Positions 58,194-64,000 of a DNA stretch of 64,000 nucleotides are shown here, piece by piece. Each line of letters begins with the position of its first letter. Positions within the stretch are counted from its first letter, which is position 1. This stretch comes from Cupriavidus basilensis OR16 (GTDB lineage: Bacteria; Pseudomonadota; Gammaproteobacteria; Burkholderiales; Burkholderiaceae). The notes beneath the pieces were generated by a model. It had not been told where the DNA came from, ran no database searches, and saw only the letters and a list, made by a program, of their open reading frames with translations. The stretch lies in NCBI RefSeq assembly GCF_000243095.1, contig NZ_AHJE01000016.1:174363-238362 (forward strand), given 5' to 3'. The translations under genes were made by a program, and so were the position numbers.

Positions 58194-59141
58194 TTATTCC
58201 GCCTGCTCCGGGATGGCCCGGATCAGTTCATCGAGCTGTGCGCTCATGGGCAAGCCGAGCCGCTCGCCGCTGGGCAGCTTGTTCATGAACCATTGCTTGT
58301 ACATGCGATCCAGCTCTCCGGACACCGCCAACTCGCGCACCGCGCGCTCAACCACCGTGGCGAACTGTGGGTCGCCCTTGCGGAACATGATGCCGTAGGG
58401 ATCGTACGAGAGGAAATCGCCGGTGATCTGGAACTTGCCGCCAACCCCGCTGCTGCGCAGAAAGCCGTACAGCAGCACATCATCCCCCGCATAGGCGTCC
58501 GCGCCGCCGTGCTGCAGTACCCGGAACGCATCGGCATGGTCCCGTGCCCTGATGATGTTCAGTTGCAGGCCAAAGCGGGCGGATAGCCGTTCCAGCGCTT
58601 CCACATTGGTGGTGCCGCCGGTCGCGACCACGGTCTTCCCCTTCAGGTCCTTGAACGTCTTGACCGGCGATCCCCTTGGCACCATCAGCTTGGTCCCGGC
58701 CACGAAGATCACCGGAGAGAACGAAACGCGCTTCAGACGCTCGACGTTATTTGTGGTCGAGCCGCATTCCAGGTCGACCTTGCCGGACGTGACCGCGTCG
58801 AAGCGGCTCTCCGAGGTCACCGGCGCCCAGCTGATGCTGAGCTCGCGGCCTACCTCGGCCGCTGCCGCGTCGACAATCGCGCGGCAGATGTCGATGGAAT
58901 AGCCGACCGGCTTGCCGAGCCTGTCAAGGTAGGAAAAAGGCAGGGACGACTCGCGATAGCCGATGGTCAGGGTGCCGCTTTCCTTCGCCTTCTTCAGCGT
59001 GCCGGCCAGCTCTCCCGACTGTTGCGCCGACGCCGCGCCGGCGGCCAATGCCGCGCATAGCACAAACACCGTCCACATCGCGATCTGCCGGCACCCGCGG
59101 CGGCGGCGAGCGTCACGCGCGCATACTCCATTTGAAAGCAT
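58194..59141 (-). CDS. Glutamate/aspartate-type ABC transporter substrate-binding protein
   Basis: A 315-residue periplasmic protein of the GltI/family-3 group: KESGTLTIGYRESSLPFSYLD, PVGYSIDICRAIVDAA, VDLECGSTTNNVERLKRVSFS, VATGGTTNVEALERL and FRKGDPQFATVVERAV. Start 59141 (MLSNGVCARDARRRR, GGGAG upstream) gives an Arg-rich N-region then WTVFVLCAALAAGAASAQQ. No permease or ATPase gene is adjacent; it is only 69 bp from the DctA-like gene. A usual member binds acidic amino acids; this fits the asparaginase/aspartase neighbourhood. Confidence 0.88.
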   Translation of the reverse strand: MLSNGVCARDARRRRGCRQIAMWTVFVLCAALAAGAASAQQSGELAGTLKKAKESGTLTIGYRESSLPFSYLDRLGKPVGYSIDICRAIVDAAAAEVGRELSISWAPVTSESRFDAVTSGKVDLECGSTTNNVERLKRVSFSPVIFVAGTKLMVPRGSPVKTFKDLKGKTVVATGGTTNVEALERLSARFGLQLNIIRARDHADAFRVLQHGGADAYAGDDVLLYGFLRSSGVGGKFQITGDFLSYDPYGIMFRKGDPQFATVVERAVRELAVSGELDRMYKQWFMNKLPSGERLGLPMSAQLDELIRAIPEQAE

Positions 59142-59210
59142 TTTTTGCGCTCCCACGTTGATCGTTCGCCACATGCCGGGCACAAGCCGCGGGGCGGCCT
59201 GGCCCCTGGA

Positions 59211-60518
59211 TCATGCCTGGGCCGCCTCCGCCTTGCCGAGCGCAGCGCCCGTGGCTGCCTCATCGCCCTCGCCTTCCAGGTCCGACTCGCTCGCCAGCTG
59301 GCCCTCCCACTTCGCCACCACGGCAGCGGCAATCGAGTTGCCCACGGCGTTGGTCGCCGAGCGGCCCATGTCCAGGAACTGGTCGACCCCCATGATCAGC
59401 AGCAAGCCGGCTTCCGGAATGCCGAACTGGTTCAACGTGGCGGCAATCACCACCAGCGATGCGCGCGGCACCCCGGCCATGCCCTTGGAGGTCAGCATGA
59501 GCAACAGCAGCATGGTGATCTGGGTGCCGATCGGCAGGTGGATGTCATAAGCCTGGGCGATGAACAGCACGGCGAACGTGCAGTACATCATGGTGCCGTC
59601 GAGGTTGAACGAGTAGCCCATCGGCAGCACAAAGCTTGAGATCTTGCGGCTCACGCCGAACCGGTCCAGGGCGGTGAGCATCTTCGGATAGGCTGCCTCG
59701 GAGCTGGCGGTGGAAAAGGACAGCAGGAAGGGCTCGCGAATCAGGCGGATCAGCGTGAACACCCGCTTGCCCAGGAAGAAGAACCCGGCCGCCACCAGCA
59801 GGCTCCATAGCACCACCAGGCCAAGATAGAAGCTGCCCATGAACTTGGCGAAGGTGAGGAGGATGCCCAGGCCTTGCGTGGTCACGGTCGATGCGATTGC
59901 CGCGAATACAGCGACCGGGGCCATCCACATCACGGCGCCGGTGATCTTGAGCATGGTCTGCGCAAGGTCGTCGATGACGCCGGCCAGCCGCTTGCCCGTC
60001 TCTCCCAGCGTCGACAGCGCAGTGCCGAAGAAGATCGAGAACACCACGATCTGCAGGATTTCATTGGTGGCCATGGCCTCCGCCACGGACCTCGGCACCA
60101 GGTGCGTCACAAAGTCCTTCAGCGTGAAGGCGTTGGTCTTCAGGTTGGTCGCCGCCCCCACGTCCGGCAACGGCAGGCCGATGTTGTGGCCGGGCTGCAG
60201 CAGGGTGGCAAGTATCAGGCCCAGCGTGAGCGAAAGAAACGAAGCCACGATAAACCAGCCGAGCGCCTTCACGCCGACGCGGCCAACGGTACTCGCATCG
60301 CCCATGTGTGCAATGCCGACCACCAGCGTGGAGAACACCAGCGGCGCGATGATCATCTTGATCAGGCGCAGGAAGACATCGGTAAAGATCGAGATATAGC
60401 CGGCAATCTCCTTGGTGGTACCGGGATCCGGGAAGGCCTGGTGGCAGCTATAGCCGACGATGACGCCTAGTATCATCGCGATGACGATGTATGTGGTGAT
60501 TGGGCGCTTCTTTGTCAT
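59211..60518 (-). CDS. Dicarboxylate/amino-acid:cation symporter (DctA/GltP family)
   Basis: A 435-residue inner-membrane importer of acidic amino acids or C4-dicarboxylates, with eight helices and two hairpins. Marks: LIKMIIAPLVFSTLVVGIA, FSTASSEAAYPKML (serine-rich hairpin), PMGYSFNLDGTMMYCTFA and the helix-8 motif VDQFLDMGRSATNAVGN. Start 60518 (MTKKRPITTY) follows AAGGAGCAGTC. It is 69 bp upstream of the binding protein gene and in the aspartate/asparagine group, so aspartate or glutamate uptake is likely. The C-terminal tail is Glu/Ala rich. Confidence 0.93.
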   Translation of the reverse strand: MTKKRPITTYIVIAMILGVIVGYSCHQAFPDPGTTKEIAGYISIFTDVFLRLIKMIIAPLVFSTLVVGIAHMGDASTVGRVGVKALGWFIVASFLSLTLGLILATLLQPGHNIGLPLPDVGAATNLKTNAFTLKDFVTHLVPRSVAEAMATNEILQIVVFSIFFGTALSTLGETGKRLAGVIDDLAQTMLKITGAVMWMAPVAVFAAIASTVTTQGLGILLTFAKFMGSFYLGLVVLWSLLVAAGFFFLGKRVFTLIRLIREPFLLSFSTASSEAAYPKMLTALDRFGVSRKISSFVLPMGYSFNLDGTMMYCTFAVLFIAQAYDIHLPIGTQITMLLLLMLTSKGMAGVPRASLVVIAATLNQFGIPEAGLLLIMGVDQFLDMGRSATNAVGNSIAAAVVAKWEGQLASESDLEGEGDEAATGAALGKAEAAQA

Positions 60519-60811
60519 GACTGCTCCTTGGCTTCTGGCGAGCCTGCTATCCGAAGCCGCCACCCCGGATATGGTCAGGCGAAAAAGGCCCCCCACGATC
60601 CAGAACGGATCGCGTCCTGCCTATGTTTCGGCGTGTTGGATGCTTAGCGTCTGGCCAAAAGCAGCCCGCAATCGACGAGCATGCCTTCCCCCATGACTAT
60701 GAGACTAGGAAACGCATTGGAAACTGACAACATCGATGAGCATCCCGCGGCGCGCCGGCGCCACCGCGTGCGGCAGCGCCGCAATCTCCACGCCGATTGC
60801 CGATCCATGGG
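60519..60811. other. Intergenic, no feature recognised
   Basis: Between the symporter start and the fusion gene stop. Only the symporter promoter is expected here; no repeat or RNA was recognised. Confidence 0.45.
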
Positions 60812-61939
60812 CTAAACCACGATTTCCCCGGACATGAGCGGCCTGCGCACCAGCAGTTCGGCCAGCTTCTTCAGCGCGGCGGCGAGATGGGCGCGGGTTT
60901 CCACGCCCCCCAGCGAGATGCGGATCGCATTGGGCGGCGTAGGGCCAGCATAGAACGCATCGGAAGCGGTAACACGCAGATCTTCCGCACGCGCGGCCTG
61001 CGTCAGCGCCAGCGAAGTCCAGTAGCTCGGCAAGGTGTGCCAGACGTGTATGCCGCTGGGCGGAGCCTGGTCCGCGCTGAACAGCAACTGCCGCGCGAGC
61101 TCGCGCCGCGCGAAGGCTTCCGTGCGGATCCCGGCCAGCAGTTGCGCGGCGGAGCCTTCGTGAATCCACTGCGTGGCCAGGGCCGTTGACAGCGGCGTAG
61201 ACATCAGCGCGAAGGAGCGCAGCGCGGCCAGCACGCCGGCCCGGCTGCGGGCATGCGGCAAGCGGATATAGGCCGTGCGCAGGCCCGGGCTCAGGCATTT
61301 GGACAGCGTGGCGACGTAGTAGACCTGCCCTGGCGCGAAGCAGGCTACGGGCGGCGGCATACTGGTGCCCAGCAGCCAGTAGGGATCGTCCTCGATAATC
61401 AGGGCGCCGTGCTTCTGCGCTGCCAGCGCGACATCGCGGCGCCGGTGCGCGGGCATGGTCCGCGTGGTCGGGTTCTGTATGGTCGGGTTGAGATAGATCG
61501 CGCGAGCGCCATGTTCGCGGCACGCTTGCTCCAGCGCATCGGGCCGCATCCCTTCGTCATCGGTGGCCACCGTCACTACGCGGCGCCCGAGCTGTTCGGC
61601 CGCCGCGCGCAGGCCGGGATAGGTCAGCGGCTCCGCAAGGATCGCCTCGCCTGGCTGCGTGAGCGTGAGGATCAGCGCCGCCAGCGCAGCCTGCGCTGCT
61701 CGCTCGGGCTGGCCCTGACCGAGCAGCGCGAGGCAAGCCGCGAGGCCGCTTGCGCTCTGCTCGCCTTGACTTAACATCGGACAACGCGGATCGGACTCGG
61801 ACAGCAGAACCAGCACATCGGCCGCGTGGCGCGGTGACGCCAGCACGATGCGCTCATAGGCGAGACCGGCGTCTCGCATGCACAGCTCAAGCGCGGTGCA
61901 GGCCGGACATCCGGCCAATACAAATAACTGGTACTTCAT
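60812..61939 (-). CDS. Glutaredoxin-like domain fused in frame to a truncated MocR-type aminotransferase
   Basis: A 375-residue protein from Met 61939; a GTG at 61999 would add 20 residues. Residues 1-75 look like a glutaredoxin/thioredoxin-like domain: QLFVLAGCPACTALELCM with a CPAC redox pair, then LVLLSESDPRCPMLSQGEQ and SGLAACLALLG. From about residue 85 (ALAALILTLTQPGEAILAEP) it is the fold-type I aminotransferase half of a MocR regulator: LTYPGLRAAAEQL, NPTIQNPTTRTMP, IIEDDPYWLL and the PLP Lys in TLSKCLSPGLRTAYI. The MocR winged helix and the start of the PLP domain are missing. The fusion is probably the product of a deletion between two genes. Confidence 0.75.
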   Translation of the reverse strand: MKYQLFVLAGCPACTALELCMRDAGLAYERIVLASPRHAADVLVLLSESDPRCPMLSQGEQSASGLAACLALLGQGQPERAAQAALAALILTLTQPGEAILAEPLTYPGLRAAAEQLGRRVVTVATDDEGMRPDALEQACREHGARAIYLNPTIQNPTTRTMPAHRRRDVALAAQKHGALIIEDDPYWLLGTSMPPPVACFAPGQVYYVATLSKCLSPGLRTAYIRLPHARSRAGVLAALRSFALMSTPLSTALATQWIHEGSAAQLLAGIRTEAFARRELARQLLFSADQAPPSGIHVWHTLPSYWTSLALTQAARAEDLRVTASDAFYAGPTPPNAIRISLGGVETRAHLAAALKKLAELLVRRPLMSGEIVV

Positions 61940-62068
61940 GGCTGCGGCAGTTTCCCCTGGCGCCAACAATGACGCGTGTTCCGAGGGATGTTGCCGCACC
62001 GCAGCAATGCGGAACAGGAGCAGAAGCAGGCTATTTGGAGCGGAGCAGACGCGAATTTCGCCGCGGCA

Positions 62069-62308
62069 TTATGCGGGCACCCGCAGCGCGGCATTCAACT
62101 GGTCGACGACCTCTGCCCAGTCAGCGTCTTCCAGGATCTCCTCGCGCAGCAGCGATGCCTGCGCTGGCGTCCAGAAAGGAGCATCGGCAAGCGCGATCTC
62201 GGGGGCCAGGGGAGAATGCGCGGCCAGGAATTCGCGGATTCCCTGCTCATCGGCAGGCAGGCCCAGTTGCGCAAACAACTCGGAAAAATGGTGGAAGGCA
62301 TTGTCCAT
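62069..62308 (-). CDS. DUF2789 family protein
   Basis: A 79-residue protein starting at 62308 (MDNAFHHFSELFAQLGLPAD), with AGGAGGTGT upstream. It is almost wholly the DUF2789 domain: LFAQLGLP, ADAPFWTPAQASLLREEI, LEDADWAEVVDQLNAAL. The function is not known. It lies upstream of the Grx-MocR fusion on the same strand, about 130 bp away, and could belong to the same transcript. Confidence 0.85.
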   Translation of the reverse strand: MDNAFHHFSELFAQLGLPADEQGIREFLAAHSPLAPEIALADAPFWTPAQASLLREEILEDADWAEVVDQLNAALRVPA

Positions 62309-62516
62309 GGCGAGCACACCTCCTGGTGCACGTGCATCACTATTTAACCCTGCACACTGGAACGGACTCATCGCGCCCCTTCCCGCCCTGGTCCAGCACG
62401 GGCGTCAAACTGAAGGCTATCGTCTTGCCTCGCCTTGCTTCGACTTCCGATTGGGCCATTGCGGCCATGCAGGATAGATTGTAGGCGAGGCAGGCCGCCC
62501 GGCGCGAGGCGCGTGG

Positions 62517-63191
62517 CTATCCCGGCGTGGCTAACAAATCGACGTGGCAGACGCCAAGTTGCTGGGCCATCAGCACGAGATCGGCAAACGTGCGCGCCTT
62601 CATCTTGCGCATGGCCTGCCCGCGGTGGATCTTTACCGTCACCTCGCTAATCCCGACGCGGCCGGCAATCTGCTTGTTCATCAGCCCGGATGCGGCCAGC
62701 GCCATCACCTCCGACTCGCGCGGCGTCAGTGTCTCGAAACTGCTGCGCAGCGCCTGGGCCCTGCGCATTCCCTCGCGTCGCCGGCGGTCCTTCTCGAGCG
62801 CGGCCGATACCGCGTCGAGCAGATCCTGATCGCGAAACGGCTTGGCCATGAAATCCTCCGCGCCGGCCTTCATCGCTGCCACGGTCATGGCTATATCGCC
62901 ATAGCCCGTCATGAAGATGATCGGGACGCGGATGCCCGATTGCCTCAGGTGCGCCTGCAGGTCCAGTCCGCTCTGGCCGCGCAGCCTGACGTCGAGCACC
63001 AGGCAGCAAGGCGCGTCCGGCAACCGGTACTGAAGTAATTCCGCGGCCGAGCAGAACAGCGCGGCACGCATGCCGACCGAGCGGAACAGGTTACCCAGCG
63101 CACCGCGAAGCGGCGCATCATCGTCGACGACCAGCACTAACGCTTCGTCCCGGGTAATCGTCTCGACAGGCTCCAGGCTTTGAGATGTCAC
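62517..63191 (-). CDS. FixJ-like response regulator (receiver plus LuxR HTH)
   Basis: A 224-residue two-component regulator. The receiver (16-130) has LVLVVDDDAPLRGAL, the phosphoacceptor Asp67 in CLVLDVRLRGQSG, Thr in IIFMTGYGDIAM and Lys in FMAKPFRDQDLL. The HTH (about 155-215) reads TLTPRESEVMALAASGLMNKQ and GISEVTVKIHRGQAMRKM. No histidine kinase is in the remaining window, but one could lie outside. FixJ-type regulators control oxygen or dicarboxylate responses; the target here is unknown. Confidence 0.93.
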   Translation of the reverse strand: MTSQSLEPVETITRDEALVLVVDDDAPLRGALGNLFRSVGMRAALFCSAAELLQYRLPDAPCCLVLDVRLRGQSGLDLQAHLRQSGIRVPIIFMTGYGDIAMTVAAMKAGAEDFMAKPFRDQDLLDAVSAALEKDRRRREGMRRAQALRSSFETLTPRESEVMALAASGLMNKQIAGRVGISEVTVKIHRGQAMRKMKARTFADLVLMAQQLGVCHVDLLATPG

Positions 63192-63731
63192 GGTCAGTTT
63201 CTCCAGTCGGCTTCAATGGCGCCAGTAAGAACGCGGACTATGTCAATTGCTGTGTGGGGCTGTGTGGCTTCCCGCGGGCACTTTACGCTTTTACCGTGCC
63301 GGCGCATTGTCAATTTGTGCCGGCTTTTGTCTACTGTTGCCGATTAAAACGTGAGCCATATTGGATGTTAACTAACAGGCACTTCAGGAGGATGGAAGCG
63401 TTTGCCCAAAAACCCGCTGACCCATACCAAAAGACAATAGACGCTCCCCAGCCCGCGAGACAGACCCAATATTGGCGCGAAAGAACAGAAACCCCACTGG
63501 ATTCCCGCCAACGACACGACGAGCTTGTCCGAATCCGGTCACTGATCGCGCGTGGCAGCGCGGCAAATCCGTCTAAGTACACGCCAGGCCGTTTCTGATC
63601 CGACGCACCTCGGAGGCAACGAACTAATACGAACAGACAATGGCCGTGGCTAGACGGCAGGTATAGCCTTCCATCGGGTTGTCTGCCCATGGATGCAGCC
63701 CCCGCCCACCCAACGTCAGGAGAGTAGAAAG
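63192..63731. other. Long intergenic stretch before the YcaC-like gene
   Basis: 540 bp. An open frame at 63185-63598 exists but has no recognised family and low confidence. The region has higher AT content and contains the promoter of the following gene, with GGAG just before 63732. Confidence 0.5.
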
Positions 63732-64000
63732 ATGAGCAATCCCAAGCTAGAAGTGCTGACCCCGCAGAACAGCCAGCTGATCTTCATCGACCACCAGCCG
63801 CAGATGGCCTTCGGCGTGCAGTCGATGGACCGCCAGGCCATGAAGAACAACGTGGTGGGCCTGGCCAAGGCCGCCAAGATCTTCAACATCCCCACCACCA
63901 TCACCACGGTGGAGAGCGAATCGTTCTCTGGCTTCACCTACCCGGAACTGCTGGACGTGTTCCCCGGCCAGAAAACGCTGGAACGCACCTCGATGAACTC
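63732..64000 (+). CDS. YcaC-like hydrolase, 5' part (truncated by window end)
   Basis: Only the first 89 codons are inside the window: MSNPKLEVLTPQNSQLIFID, HQPQMAFGVQSMDRQAMKNN, VVGLAKAAKIFNIPTTITTV and SFSGFTYPELLDVFPGQKTL. This is the N-terminus of the YcaC/isochorismatase-like hydrolase family, with the catalytic Asp in IFIDHQPQMAF. The Lys is expected near ERTSMN and the Cys beyond the edge. The start follows CAGGAGAGTAGAAAG. Members are common in Burkholderiaceae; the substrate is unknown. Confidence 0.9.
   Translation, partial: MSNPKLEVLTPQNSQLIFIDHQPQMAFGVQSMDRQAMKNNVVGLAKAAKIFNIPTTITTVESESFSGFTYPELLDVFPGQKTLERTSMN

Noticed and set aside
63185..63598. Open frame of 137 codons before the YcaC-like gene
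   Set aside because: No family, no convincing ribosome binding site, overlaps the start of the FixJ-like gene on the other strand.

Overview
The window reads as a chromosomal or megaplasmid accessory segment of a high-GC betaproteobacterium, most likely Cupriavidus or a close Burkholderiaceae relative. The grounds are the dense set of LysR and FadR-type GntR regulators, two Bug-family (TctC-like) binding proteins, a short-chain PHB depolymerase-like hydrolase, an HMG-CoA-lyase-like enzyme, a HiPIP and many small catabolic operons. This assignment is inference from gene content; no rRNA or tRNA gene was seen.

Layout. 0-2.2 kb: GlxA-type regulator diverging from a truncated tautomerase and a dienelactone hydrolase. 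2.2-7.7 kb: minus-strand operon Bug-leuC-leuD-aspC-rraA with a divergent LysR gene; one deletion appears to have removed the 5' ends of both Bug and LysR, and leuC carries two frameshifts. 7.7-13.5 kb: SDR remnant, aldo/keto reductase, broken DHA2-type MFS pump, VOC protein, metallophosphoesterase, MarR-like protein, and a LysR remnant cut by an IS6-family transposase remnant. 13.8-18.4 kb: Fur-box-preceded iron operon (two small membrane proteins, PepSY protein with an internal TGA, TonB-dependent receptor). 18.7-21.3 kb: HiPIP, RcnB-like protein, an MCP with almost no periplasmic domain. 21.5-24.5 kb: ureidoglycolate lyase diverging from MFS-gntR, with two identical 15-bp operators. 24.5-26.2 kb: AAA ATPase with a nuclease-like C-terminus, in a repeat-flanked setting. 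26.4-30.4 kb: ornithine cyclodeaminase family/PhnD-like/Bug operon with a divergent LysR. 30.4-33.7 kb: PHB depolymerase-like esterase, CopG regulator with a palindromic operator, lipoprotein, LuxR regulator with an Asp-Pro run. 33.7-44.1 kb: the most coherent system, a second FadR-type GntR regulator between gabT-TPP enzyme-M20 hydrolase-ALDH and MHS transporter-RraA-CitE, with six copies of a TGGYCNGACCA-like motif in the two promoter regions. 44.1-52.6 kb: LysR, HMG-CoA lyase, cysteine hydrolase, secreted RCC1-ankyrin protein, NTF2-like protein, broken RpiR regulator, gamma-glutamyltransferase. 52.6-53.7 kb: stand-alone MreB. 54.1-60.5 kb: aspartate/asparagine/glutamate utilisation (LysR, periplasmic asparaginase, aspartase, binding protein, DctA/GltP-type symporter). 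60.8-64 kb: glutaredoxin-MocR fusion, DUF2789, FixJ-like regulator, and the start of a YcaC-like hydrolase cut by the window end.

A striking property is the number of damaged genes: single-base frameshifts (leuC, MFS, RraA), sense-to-TGA changes (PepSY, IS6 transposase), out-of-frame losses estimated at about 50-100 bp (ALDH, MHS, RpiR) and junctions joining gene fragments (Bug/LysR, tautomerase, Grx-MocR). This could be real decay or a draft assembly with errors; the sequence alone cannot decide.
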